DNA of 64,000 nt from Cryptomeria japonica (taxonomy: Eukaryota > Streptophyta > Pinopsida > Cupressales > Cupressaceae), in contig NC_081413.1 in NCBI RefSeq assembly GCF_030272615.1, positions 717,361,867 to 717,425,866 on the forward strand. Reading direction: 5' to 3'. The notes beneath the pieces were generated by a model, which was not told where the DNA came from, made no database searches, and worked only from the letters and a program-made list of their open reading frames with translations. The first letter of the stretch is position 1, and each line of letters starts with the position of its first letter. Made by a program: the position numbers and the translations under genes. Shown here piece after piece: positions 23,813 to 34,432 of this stretch.

Positions 23813-26095
23813 TCATAGAAGAATGTGAGGAACAAAACCCCATGTGAGGAAAAAGTCCCCCCCATATGAGAGAAGAAGAGAAGTCAAACTGTGATAATCC
23901 CTCAATGAAGAATCTGCACCAATGATAGAAGCTCGATGTATGAAGAAACTGCTCCATGAACGTCGAACAACATTCCTCCCCTTAGGAAGAAACAAAACCA
24001 AAGGTGTATCCATGAAGTCTCCCCAATCATGAAGGGAAGATGTATGAAGAAAACTCATGATGAAAGGAATCTCTGAAAACTGCTCAAGTGTCCCCATGTC
24101 GATGTCGAAAGATACCCCTTCCAAAGGTGGTAAACTGTGCCATACTGCTGAAAAAGGAACTCCAACATCTAGTGAAGATGAATGTAGAACAATATCCAAA
24201 GACTCATGTGTCTCCTCAAAGAATAAAGAGACCTCCTCCAACTGCTGTACATAAGAATCCACAATCATGTCAACCTCGAAAGAATGATCATGTAGAGAAT
24301 GAACAAGAGGGTCAGAGTGTGCCCTCGCAACAATCGAAGAAGGATCATCTTCATCAAAGAGAAGATGTATGTCATCAATGATGTCTCCCAAATTTGCAAT
24401 GGAGGATTCCACAAACAAACCTGCAATATCTGTCATGTAATCATCCCATGAATCTGAAGCTGGAAGACAATGTATATCCTGCTGCACTGAATCACATGTA
24501 GGCAAAACTGTCGCACTATCTGCATCATCAGGTGCAATAGGTGATGTGATATCAATATGAGAAGATGAAGTACAAGAATCAAGAACTGGGTTACATGTGA
24601 GAATCCCCAAATTCAAGTGTCCAAAGTTCTCCTCAAAATCTGAACCATCACAATAAGTGTGATCATCATGTGTAGAATCATCAAATGTGTAATCATCATC
24701 ATCAACAAAAACTGAAAAGGAGTATAACCGAGATGCATGATCAACCACCCCAGTCGCAATGATAGCTCTAGTCTCCATGTCTCTAATAAAAACTGAGTCA
24801 GGTGTGAACTCCACAACTTTCTTAGTTGCGCCATGTGTGATTTGATAGATAGAAAGGAGATTGTTTGTCAAGTGGGGTACACACAACACATCATTGAAGG
24901 AGTTATCCCCAATGTCAATAGATCCTTTCCCAATCACATCCATGTATGTATGATTGCCCATCAAAATCTGTGGCATGGTGCAAGGCTCAAATGTAGAGAA
25001 CATAGACTGTGAAGATGCCATATGATGAGAAGCCCCTGAATCTAGAAGCCATCTCTCTGAAGTATGATTTGTTGTAGCACATAGAGCTTGTCCTTTTCTT
25101 GTTCCAAAAGAGTGAGTTTTTCCACTTGTAGAAGCCATGAATGCTTGCCCTTTTCCTTTTGAATGTGAGGAAGTGGAAGTTGATGAATCATCCTTCTTGT
25201 AGACTTTAGGCAAATCAATGTTATGCTTTTTGATGATATGTGTAAGTTCATCAATCTTCTTAGTATGGCAACGATGTTCCTCATGACCAATCTTTTTACA
25301 ATAAGCACAAGTAGGTCTCTCTCTCTTTGGTGAATTATCTTTCTTGGAAGAAGATGAATCTCCTTGTTGTGGAGAAGATGATGCTTTATCCTTAGGCTTT
25401 GATTGCCATTTCTTCTTGTTTGAGTTGTCCTTTCCTTGATTTCCTTTGTTTCCTTGATTTGCCACTAATGCTTGAGACTTAGAAGAAGTCTTAAGAATGC
25501 CCATGCTTATCAACTTAGTTTGTTCCATCATCAACATTTCATTGAAAGCATCAAATGTAGGCATTTTGTAGCTTGAACCCATTGTCATCCTATGAGTTTG
25601 GAAACTAGAAACAAATGCTGCATATTCTTGTGGAAGCTTCCCTATCAAGTTGAATATCAATTGAGTATCCTTTTTATCAATGCCACAATCTTTGAGTTGT
25701 GCCCTCAACTCATTTGCCTTAGTGACATAATCTTGTATAGTATCAAAGTTCTTGGGATCTAACATGGTGAGATCACTATCAATTTGATATCCCCTAATCT
25801 CATCAACTTGACCATACAAGTCTTGAAACTTTTGCCAAGCATCCTTGATTAGAGTACATTTCTCAATATGAAAAATGAGATCCTTTGATACATACTTTCT
25901 TAAGGTACCAATTGCCATGATATTTTTAGTGAGCCAATCTAAGTGACCAACTGGATCAGCCTTAGGATTAGCTGGAGCAACAATAGTTCCATCAATGTAA
26001 TGAGTGAGTCCTTTTTCCATAAGTTTACTCCATGCATCAATTTTCCAAGTAGCATAATTATGTGGAGTTAAGAGAGGAAACTTAGAAGAACCCAT
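23813..26095 (-). CDS. Element E gag-protease polyprotein with unknown acidic C-terminal domain
   Basis: Intact frame of 760 codons from ATG 26095 (MGSSKFPLLT); an upstream in-frame TTG at 26155 is not a likely start. Residues 1-200 are a copia gag of the UBN2/retrotrans-gag type (NYATWKIDAW, DAWQKFQDLY, LIGKLPQEY). Residues 205-260 are a basic Lys/Ser/Gln linker. A zinc knuckle CAYCKKIGHEEHRC is at 263-276. The aspartic protease site LLDSGASHHM is at about 350-359, followed by the usual MGNHTYMDVIGKGSI and VLCVPHLTNNLLS. After about residue 450 the protein turns into a 300-residue acidic, Ser/His/Asp-rich region unlike integrase or RT. I do not recognise that part. No stop or frameshift is seen, in contrast to every other long frame of the copia elements here. 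Confidence 0.9.
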   Translation of the reverse strand: MGSSKFPLLTPHNYATWKIDAWSKLMEKGLTHYIDGTIVAPANPKADPVGHLDWLTKNIMAIGTLRKYVSKDLIFHIEKCTLIKDAWQKFQDLYGQVDEIRGYQIDSDLTMLDPKNFDTIQDYVTKANELRAQLKDCGIDKKDTQLIFNLIGKLPQEYAAFVSSFQTHRMTMGSSYKMPTFDAFNEMLMMEQTKLISMGILKTSSKSQALVANQGNKGNQGKDNSNKKKWQSKPKDKASSSPQQGDSSSSKKDNSPKRERPTCAYCKKIGHEEHRCHTKKIDELTHIIKKHNIDLPKVYKKDDSSTSTSSHSKGKGQAFMASTSGKTHSFGTRKGQALCATTNHTSERWLLDSGASHHMASSQSMFSTFEPCTMPQILMGNHTYMDVIGKGSIDIGDNSFNDVLCVPHLTNNLLSIYQITHGATKKVVEFTPDSVFIRDMETRAIIATGVVDHASRLYSFSVFVDDDDYTFDDSTHDDHTYCDGSDFEENFGHLNLGILTCNPVLDSCTSSSHIDITSPIAPDDADSATVLPTCDSVQQDIHCLPASDSWDDYMTDIAGLFVESSIANLGDIIDDIHLLFDEDDPSSIVARAHSDPLVHSLHDHSFEVDMIVDSYVQQLEEVSLFFEETHESLDIVLHSSSLDVGVPFSAVWHSLPPLEGVSFDIDMGTLEQFSEIPFIMSFLHTSSLHDWGDFMDTPLVLFLPKGRNVVRRSWSSFFIHRASIIGADSSLRDYHSLTSLLLSYGGDFFLTWGFVPHILL

Positions 26096-26155
26096 AGCAG
26101 CAAAAAGGAAAGAACACAAGAGCACAAAAGCACAAGAGACACCCCCCAAATTCAA

Positions 26156-27771
26156 TCAATCAAAGTACCCCCCCAAAAGTGATGATTTTGGCACTTTATA
26201 CTTAGTGCGATTACAATGAGCCACTTGCAAAACAAGGCAAAGTGGGCTTATGATGCAAATTTTACAACTTCTCAAATGAGATACAAGAGACTTCAATCAA
26301 TAGTGCAATGAATCTAACTGAGATTCAAGCAAATATACAAGAACCAAAAGAGCCAAAAATGGCCAAGATCTGAAAGTACAATTTCTACTTACAATGACAT
26401 CAATCTGATAGCATCATGTGAAAGTAGACAAAAAAATACGCACTTTCAAAAAAAACGGCACATGAAAAGGAGGTCGGATGACCCCAAACGAAGCCTCTGA
26501 AGTTGCAAAAACTGGGATTACTCAGGGACAGTCACCAAAAACTGCATTTTCTGAAAAATCCGTGCATCAAAATTAAAAAATTCTTTCACCACTGCGGAGA
26601 GCACGAAATTCTAGCCCATTTCAAAAAAAAATTGCACCCAAAAAGGAGCAAAAATGAGCAAGTTATGGCCATTTGAAGTTGAACTGCAAAATCAAAAATG
26701 CAAATGAGAGGGGGTCAAAAAATTTTCAAACCCTGCTGATGTGGCGCTGATGTCAGCAAAACACTGTCTTAAATTTAACGGCCGTATGACCGTCGCCAAA
26801 ACTTCGCTGCCTGGCTGACTGGGCGTCCGTACCGTACGGACAGACTGCGTGGACAGCTGACTGTACAGTCCGTACTGTACAGAATATGATGTGGCAGGCG
26901 ATGTGGCTGCTGATGTGTCCGTACGGATTTGACGCGTGGCTCTGTACGGAAAGTCCGACGTGTCTGTACGGGTGTCTGCGTGGCACTGTCTGGTACTGAC
27001 TCGGCGTACGGAAAGGGTCGACTGGGCGTACGGAATCCACCTGGCGGATGAGCTGGCATGTCGGCGTGTCGGCTGTGCTGACGTGGCAGCTGCAGGTGGG
27101 AGGACGGGCTGCGTGGAGCGGAGGAGTCCGGTGCACGCAGATGCCGAGGCGGAGGCGGAGCTCGGACAGCGGCGGCAGGACGATCTCGGGCGGGCGGTCT
27201 TCGGCGTCGAGAACGGGGCTCTGCGATGCGAATGGGCGCCGGAACGGCGGCGCTCGGCGGCGGCGTAGGACGAGGCGGAGTCCTGTGGGGCGCAGCCGCG
27301 GTGAGTACGGCGGGCGGAGTGATGACAGACGGCGGCGCTCGAAACAGCGCAGACAGGTACGTTGCGCAGTGCCTGCAAACAGGTACGGGGCACGGGGGGG
27401 GGGGTCTGCGGACCCCCCAAAAACTGTATTTTTTTGATTTTTTTTTTGCTTTCCAATTTTTTGCTCGAATTTTTCAATTTTTCAATTTTTTTTTTGATTT
27501 TTTGAAACAATTTTCAGAATAAAGAAAAAAAAAAATTTTGAAAAAAAATAGAGCGATATTCGAAAAATCCGTACGATAAGCAAAATTGGGGAAAAAAATT
27601 TTTCTCACCAAAATAGGCCAACTTTATAACCAAAATTCATGGAAATGGCCTTCCGGACGCAATGGCGAGGTCGGATCTGGTCTAGGACGCCTCCAAATGA
27701 CGATGCTCCTCAGATCTGCCTCTTGACGTCACAATAATGCCTCTTCAAGACGAATCAATGAGACTCCAATA
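26156..27771 (-). other. Element E 5' leader, GC-rich with CCGTACGG words
   Basis: A 1.6 kb leader between the primer site and gag. From about 26780 to 27415 it is strikingly GC- and CpG-rich in an otherwise AT-rich window. It repeats the palindromic word CCGTACGG or close forms (GTACGGA, CGTACGG) about ten times. Flanking parts are A- and T-rich. A 272-codon Arg/Ser/Thr-rich frame on the minus strand (27510-26692) exists, but its composition looks like a by-product of GC-rich DNA. Confidence 0.6.
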
Positions 27772-27783
27772 GCTCTGATACCA
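27772..27783 (-). other. Element E primer-binding site (initiator tRNA-Met)
   Basis: TGGTATCAGAGC on the minus strand is a perfect plant copia primer site, directly adjacent to the 5' LTR. Confidence 0.93.
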
Positions 27784-28274
27784 TGTTGGATTTTGCCAAG
27801 ATCAAGAAGTCATTGAAATGTACATGAAAGAGACATAATATGGGACAAGAATAAACTGTATTCTTATCAATAGAAAATGATCAACAACTGTTGTTCAATA
27901 GTTACATACAATGTAGATGAGCCTGCTTATATAGGCAAGGCTAGGGATATGTATGAGCACACAAGTATGACATGTGGCTCAATAAGAAACAAGGGTAGGT
28001 AGGAAATAGGTGTGGGTAGGTAGGAGAAATAATATAATATTCCACATGAGGTGGATCACCCACCGAAGGTGGAATTATCACTCCACAATAAGTGGATATG
28101 ATAGTGTAATAACAAGATCAACACCATAAGAGGTGGAATTTCTCCTACACACACTATCCCAATGTGGCACAAACACCCAAGTGTCTCATATCCAAACTAC
28201 TATGAAATGCATTATCCTAAGTAAACTTAAGTAAGTGTAATAATATCCATGATGAATAATTATTTACACCAACA
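27784..28274 (-). repeat. Element E 5' LTR
   Basis: Identical by eye to 23100-23590 over 491 bp. It contains TATA (27933-27927, minus). The paired words CACATGAGGTGGATCACCC and GAAGGTGGAATTATCACTCC fall in the centre. Confidence 0.92.
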
Positions 28275-28279
28275 ATATG

Positions 28280-30940
28280 CTTTATGAGATAGAACACTAC
28301 ATGATTGTTAGATAGGATGATATTGCAATGATAGATGTCGTTATTAAATTTGCAGGACTTTACTATGATAACAGAACTATGTTGTATGGTTAAGTTTATG
28401 TGAATTGGAATGAAATTGCTTATGTGAAATTGCTAGATAAAAGATGTATTTAATATGTGCAGATGAAAATTGTATGCATGTGATGATGTGTATTGTTATT
28501 CCTTTGAATTATATTATATGTGGATATTTGAAAGTACTAATGTGTAAATTGAGATACGCAGGAAATTTACCATGTGACCATGGAAAATTACGGAGAACCA
28601 AACCTAGACTTATGTATGTTCGTAAGCCAGGGGTTGTCTATTTGGAGAGACAACACCCCATTTGTGTTGTATTTTATTCATAATAGTATATGCTACATGA
28701 GTGTTAAGTGTTATTTAAATTTAATGTGTAAAACCCACAAGAGACGATTTCATGTTTTATTTTGTAAAAGTGTTTTATTTGTGTCATTTGACATGTGTGG
28801 ATTTAAATTTAAATGTTTTATTTTTGTCTCTTGGAGGGAAAGTGTTTAACTATAGTTTTTTCTTAAATAATATAACGTGTTGTCATTAATACTTGGAAAA
28901 GAATCTTTGGAGTGGTCAACATATGTTTGACCCGAAAATAAACTTCAGAGGGGTTTAAAATGGGTTAAATGAACACCTAGGGGTAGTTTAATAGGGTTTC
29001 CTAAAGCCCATAAGGTATACCTAGGGATTAGGGGTAATTTTAGGCAAGTTTCTACTTTTAAGTGACCTTTTCGATGCTTTAAAAATTGGCTTTTTTGAGT
29101 TGTGCGAAAATTGAAAATTAGAAGTTTAAATCTAATTGAGATTTTTCCTATTGGAATGGGAGTCTTTTTCCCATTCTACTTTACTTTCCTTTTTGGTTTT
29201 TAGAAACTTGTGAGAACTCAGAGAATGAGCTTCTTAAGCAAGAATTTGTGAAATTGAGGGTAATCACCCACTCTCCATTTTTGGAGACGAGAATTTTTGA
29301 AAAGAAAAGAATAGTTTGGAATAGAAAATTTGACTAAGGGTAGAAGAAGAAGATCTATGGATTAGGTAGCTCTTCCTCAAATATTATACTACCATTGGGC
29401 AGATCAAGGTTGGTTTGATTATTCTTTAAAATGTCTATTTTCTTGTATGCGTTTGAGAGTATGATTGGTGTAAGAAATCTGTGTTTTTGAATGTCTTGTT
29501 TTAGAATTTCATTTGGAATTTTGCATTATGCTTTGTTGTGTTTTGGGAGTTTTCTCAAGACCTCTTACTCTTGGGAGAGAGGAGGATCTTGTGGGTGGTA
29601 GCAGTGACAACCCTCGAGTGAGAGACTCTCATTTGAGAGTGATCACAAGGGATCTTTGTGTGACCCTTGCTGCATGGCCTGTTTGTGCAATGGGGGTCAT
29701 AAGGAGGGATATAAGGCTAGAATGCCTTTGGGGGGCATAAGGAATAAGGGGTTGAGATTTTTGATGTATTTATTGTGTCATGAGGTGGCTACTTGTTTTT
29801 CAATACTTGCAGATCTCCTCAGGGTATTGGTCCGCTACCACCCTTAAAAAGGTCATCACCAAAGTGTGGTGCTGTGAAGCCAAGTTGGGAGTGTGTCTAA
29901 AAATCTGTGTGTATATTAATGCCATCTATGTGTTTGCATGTTTGTTACCCGTCTAGGGCTTGGTTCTCTGAGCTCGGGGGTGGCTACCAATTAGCCTAGG
30001 TTGGGAGGTGAGCACTCCATGGTCATATTTGTGTTTCCATTATGCAGGAATGCCAGGAGAAAAGACTAGGGAAAGTGAAAGGTTGCAGAAGAATATTGTT
30101 GAAGAAATCTAAATTTATTTGCAGTTGTTAGTTTTGTTAGAAGAAATACGCCCTCATTTGTTGAAATGAGAGGCAAGTTGTAAATTTGAAATATAGACAT
30201 GAGAGTTGGGATTGTAGTTGAAAAAAAGGAAACATCCTGTAAATTTTGCAGAATATCTTAGAGTTGTAAAAAGCTTGTTTTATTTCTATTCCTGTTTTTA
30301 AAAAAAGAAAGCTACTTTTGATTTGCATGCAATAATCATTTTAATATGAAAATCAGTTTTATTTGATTCAGTATTTCCTCTTATCTGTGAAATTTTCTAC
30401 TTTTTACTTGCAGAAAAATATGAGTAGTATGTATTGTTAACATTTTAATGAATGCATGCATGTTGTTTTAAAGGTGTATAATGCAGATTATTTTTCCTAA
30501 TGTAAGATCTAAGATTTATGAACCCTAGAAAATATTAGTTGCAAGAAGTGAAATTTTACAATTAATTTTAGGAATAAAATCTTAAGCATTCCTCTCTTCT
30601 AAACCCTTATCTGGAGTTTATTAAACTTTAGATTTTTAAGTTGCTATTAAATTTATTGATATCCATGGTTATTTTATTGCAGGAAATAAATCTATAGTTA
30701 TTTACTTTGTTGCTTTCTTTTTATATCTATTTACCTTAGACTCCAGCAATATCATGTTTATGCCTTTGATAATATACAATAAGAAAAAAAAAAGTGTTAA
30801 AAATATATAAATTCCATCTAAATCCTATATTCATAAAACAAATGGATAAAAAAAAGAAGGAAACATTATTCATCTCTGTAATAGAAAATATTAATAAACT
30901 ACTTTCATTGTTTTTTTTATATATTCCTAATAAAAAAAAT
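28280..30940 (+). other. Gypsy LTR body, no gene seen
   Basis: Part of the long gypsy LTR to the right of element E. Short open frames (for example near 28574-28849 and 29513-29847) show no recognisable domain. No RNA gene is visible. Confidence 0.5.
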
Positions 30941-30941
30941 G

Positions 30942-30972
<31 letters not shown>

Positions 30973-31049
30973 TTATATAATATATATATATATATATATT
31001 AAAAATATTTAAAACAAAAAAAAAAATGTATAAGCAGAGGGTTTTCGGC

Positions 31050-31217
31050 CGGGGGCCGAGCGCACTGTGCAATGCACAATGGCCGACGGCTGAGCACTGT
31101 GCATGGCACAGTGGCCTGCGGCTGAGTCCACTGTGTATTGCACAGTGGTCGGCGGGCCGAGCTCACTATGTGATACACAGTGGCTGGTGGCCAAGCCCAC
31201 TGTGCCTTGCACAGTGG
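31050..31217. repeat. Five-copy, 34-bp palindromic tandem repeat
   Basis: Cores at 31063, 31095, 31129, 31164 and 31198 each read CACTGTG, about 5-6 bases, then CACAGTGG or a near form, so each unit can fold into a hairpin. Spacing is 32-35 bp. Linkers are GC-rich (GGCCGACGGCTGAG type). The array sits just after a (TA)n tract inside the gypsy LTR. Confidence 0.8.
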
Positions 31218-32029
31218 AGAACTCGATGGCACCAACTCCCGCCTCCCGCCTCATCCCCGTGTTCGCTTATCTCCTCCTATGTTCGCTCAACCCGTCCACC
31301 ACCATGGCCGCCCTGCATGGTAATGTAGGGTTTCCAAAAAAAAAATATAAATTTAAAAAAGAGAAAATCCTAGCTCGATTAGAGCTAGGGTAGAGAGGAA
31401 GATAAATATGTTTAAGGGATTTTAAGAAAAAGAGAGTCAAAGAAGTAATTTTATAATGTAATATAAATTAGGGTTTCCATGAGATTTATTTTTAAAGTTG
31501 TGAAAAAAATTTGTATTTAAAATTAGTTAGGGTCTTCAATTTAGATAGATGTGGTAATTTTAATTCCAATTAATTATATTTAGATTAACTATTTGTGAAG
31601 CCTTGATTAAATAGAAAAGGAAATTAATTCCTTGAAAGTTAAATTTTGATTTTGGAAAGACAATTTTCCTCATCGGATAATGTCATTGAGAAATTAAGTT
31701 GACACTTTAATCCATTAAATTAATTAATGATTTAAAATGAAATTTAGACAATATGGCTTTATTGGAGACCAATTTTTATCTACGTCTACCAATTTAAATG
31801 AGTTTAATAAATTAAGCTAACGACTATATTTGATGAGAAAATAAATTAAAACATTTAGTTTTTCGCAAATGAATTATAATTAAGATTGATACTTAGTTAG
31901 TATCAGAGTTAGTTCGATTTTTGTTTTGGCCAACATGTTAACACATGTCGTGATAGCAAACCTTGTTAATTAACTAGTTGTTTTAAAAAAAAAATCATTC
32001 CGTTTTTGCCCTAAATTTTGGGCATGACA

Positions 32030-32176
32030 TCGGCTTCCTTGAAGTATTGATGTCAATGTCGGTGCTGGTGTAGCCCTGAATGCTCCAAAGCCAATGTCTG
32101 TCGGTATATGACATCCATCTGATCTTGTTTCCCTTAATGACAACAAAATGAATTCAATGAGTGTTACTTTCCAATA
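32030..32176 (-). repeat. Element A 3' LTR, right part
   Basis: Matches 48476-48629 (CGGCTTCCTTGAAGTATTGA onward). On the minus strand it starts TATTGGAAAGTAACACTC, where the 5' LTR has TGTTGGCAATTGACACTC. The tract CCAAAGGGGGAGAT touches it. Confidence 0.82.
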
Positions 32177-32190
32177 ATCTCCCCCTTTGG
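32177..32190 (-). other. Element A polypurine tract (second copy at 32340-32352)
   Basis: Minus-strand CCAAAGGGGGAGAT abuts the 3' LTR. A second AAAGGGGGAG lies about 160 bp upstream and is followed by a similar CATTAATG word. It matches the arrangement in F. Confidence 0.7.
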
Positions 32191-32564
32191 CATTGATGGC
32201 AACGCTCATGTGAAAAATGGATTCCCTACCAGTTCAACTGAAACATGCCCCCCCTGAGAAATACACTCCTTCTGATATCCTAATATCCTTCCCATGTGTT
32301 CCTATTTGGTATTTTTTGATATTTTTCACATATATACATACTCCCCCTTTGACATTAATGCCAAATATCGGTGAAAGAATTGAAATAATTTCAGAACAAA
32401 AGAATAAATGAATAATGTTAATCTCACTTGAGCTTAACCAACTTCAAGATTTCTGGGTAAGCCTTATCCAATAACTGAAGATATGTATCCCAACCAGTTT
32501 TGAAAGTTTAAGAAATAGATACTAGCCCACTTAGTAATTGTGCTAGTGTTTCCTTCTCTTTGAC

Positions 32565-34432
32565 TTATGTCGGTGTGGGTTTACCTATCATGTCCATACA
32601 CTTTCTCTTATGAACACCCAATGAATCTAATCTAGGAATTACCAATCCTCTAAGACTTCTTTCCCTATGAATGATCTTATCCTTCTCTTTCTCCAAAGAA
32701 AAAATTTGGTTCTCCAAGAACAAATTTTGTCCATCAATAGATGTGGTCAGTGCAGTTAATCCATCAAAATAATTAGCAATGTTAGTTATCTTGTCATATA
32801 ACTCCTTCAATTTTCCATCTACATTAGTTGTAAGAATTTCTATGTTACAACATACTCTGTAGATATTTGTACATTGTTTTAAACAAACCTCAATAAGAAT
32901 AAGTTTGTCCTCAACTCTCTTCTTCTTTGTATCTATGATTTGATCAAAATCTATTCTTTTAGCTGTTGTGAACTTTTCCAAAGCCTATCGGTCTGCAATC
33001 TATTTCAAAGATTGATAATTGTTAGAAATGTGCTCTGTTAGAGTCTTGAGCTTGCTAGAAGGGCTTTCTCCATCTTCAATCTGATAGTCAGGTATAAATA
33101 TGTGCAACACTGTAACTGATTGATCAATTATTCCTTTATCTGTAGTACACTCCTTTAGTAATTTCTGAGTAGCCATCATCATCAACTCAGTTGGACTCAT
33201 CTCAGAGACTGATTTCTTCTCAACCTGAGAAGTTTCAGTTGCCAAAACCTTTGTCGGGGAATCAGTTTTAACTACTGGTATGGACTCAATTGCTTTTACC
33301 TTATCCTCTTCAACCTCTTTTGCATTGGTGGCTTCGCCACTTGGTGTAGTGTTAGTTACTGCCAGTGGAGTATTATCCACAATATTTACAGTTTCTTGTA
33401 CATTGCCTTGCTAAAAAATGGTTTGTGCCAGTACAGACTATACACTTTCCTTTACTACCAGTTGTGTATATATATCTATAGTTATTGTCCATTGTGCCAA
33501 AATTGGAGTTGAACTCCCCAAAATACCTTTCCCTTTTGATTTTTCAAGAATGGTGGAAGTTGTTGCTTTTGCAAATTCTTCTTGAGATGTAAGAAAATCT
33601 GAGATTTTCTAAAAGAATTTGGTCCAACCATTACTAGTCTCATTTATCACCTCATTTACTCTACCCATCATAAGGCTTATTTTCCATGGTTTACTACTGA
33701 AAACTATCCTATTTGCAACATCTATGCATCTTTTCATTTCCTCATTGTCTACAACACCAAATATTTCTAAAAGTGCTACTTCCTTAATCTCCCTATCCCT
33801 CTTGACAATGTCAACTCTTCTAGCCTCAAGTTTATTATACAAGGATAGAGGTGTCTCCTTCAAAATTCTAGCTAAGGCTTTCTTATAGATGTCTATATAC
33901 AACAAAATAGCCTCTTCTATTTAATTTTTCTCATTTTCTTCTAACTCTTCATAATACTTTGATAATTTTTTCAAAATTCCATCTTTTGTAATTTCATCAA
34001 TAAACTCAGCATAGGACATTGTGGTCTTACCGGTTTCAGTATCATCACCCTTCTTCTTTTTTCTTGGGGTTGTTTGTGTAGGTGTGACTGGTTTCCTCTT
34101 TTGCATAGGATTCCTTGCCAATGGTGGAGATGCAGTAGGTTTAGTTGCCATTCTAAAAAGTCTCCTCCTAGGCTCTTCCTTTTCATGCTCTACAAGTGGT
34201 TGATCCACTTTCTTCCTTTGTACCCTTCTAAAAATCATAGGTTCATTATCCTTAGGGTCATAATCAAAAGTGATGGGGGAAATAAAAGTATCAGAATTCT
34301 TCACTTCTATAGTACTAGCCTCTGTCAGTTTTGCTGCCTATTTGGATCCAGAACCCAGTTGAGTGTCTATCTTATGAATTACATCTAGTACATATGCAGA
34401 CATCTTTTCTATTTTATTCTCTCTTATCTTCT
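32565..34432 (-). pseudogene. Element A ORF2, C-terminal part (unknown function)
   Basis: Four open pieces (34304-33921, 33905-33609, 33380-33000, 32981-32565) share one frame and are separated by only a few stops, so they are one protein of about 620 residues here. Order: an acidic and basic low-complexity stretch (PRKKKKGDDTETGKT); a helical region with the landmark ISLMMGRVNEVINETSNGW; a Thr/Val/Glu-rich linker; then two coiled-coil stretches (DKIIHRERSLRGLVIPRLDS near the end). The landmark is shared with element F (ISLMAGRVTKVTEEIEDGW). I do not recognise a catalytic motif. Element B interrupts it at 34436. Confidence 0.7.

Larger units (their letters stand above)
23100..28274 (-). mobile_element. 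Element E: young, gag-protease-only copia with a novel C-terminal region
   Basis: Two 491-bp LTRs (23100-23590 and 27784-28274) look identical base for base. They are flanked by a perfect duplication ATATG (23095-23099 and 28275-28279). On the minus strand the primer site TGGTATCAGAGC (27783-27772) touches the 5' LTR, and a tract TTAAGGGGGGG (23600-23591) touches the 3' LTR. The only real ORF is gag-protease plus an acidic tail of unknown function. There is no integrase, RT or RNase H. Identical LTRs point to very recent insertion, so the missing enzymes must be supplied in trans. Confidence 0.93.
22684..32029 (+). mobile_element. 5'-truncated chromodomain Ty3/gypsy element: end of pol plus 3' LTR
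   Basis: The last 79 codons of a gypsy pol, a purine tract AGAGGGGGAGGG (22937-22948) and a long LTR starting TGTGAGGCCTCACC and ending TTTGGGCATGACA. The LTR (22949-32029) would be about 3.9 kb after removing element E. Everything upstream of the pol end is missing. The junction also lacks about 50 bp of element A's LTR (compare 48428-48475), so a deletion removed the gypsy 5' portion together with adjacent LTR. Confidence 0.75.
22949..32029 (+). repeat. Gypsy 3' LTR, interrupted by element E
   Basis: Starts TGTGAGGCC twelve bases after the start of the purine tract and ends GGGCATGACA. The part at 28280-30940 has no gene. It holds a (TA)n tract at about 30943-31000 and the palindromic repeat array at 31050-31217. 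A single boundary at 32029 is inferred because element A's LTR resumes there. Confidence 0.65.

Noticed and set aside
26692-27510. 272-codon minus-strand frame in the leader of element E as a gene
   Set aside because: Arg/Ser/Thr/Pro composition follows from the GC-rich repeat DNA, the opposite strand is also open in two frames, and no domain is seen.
28440-29850. Host gene within the gypsy LTR
   Set aside because: Frames are under 95 codons, show no similarity or splice pattern that I can support, and lie between LTR landmarks.
30940-31012. Small open frame over the (TA)n tract
   Set aside because: Ile/Tyr alternation is the direct product of the microsatellite.
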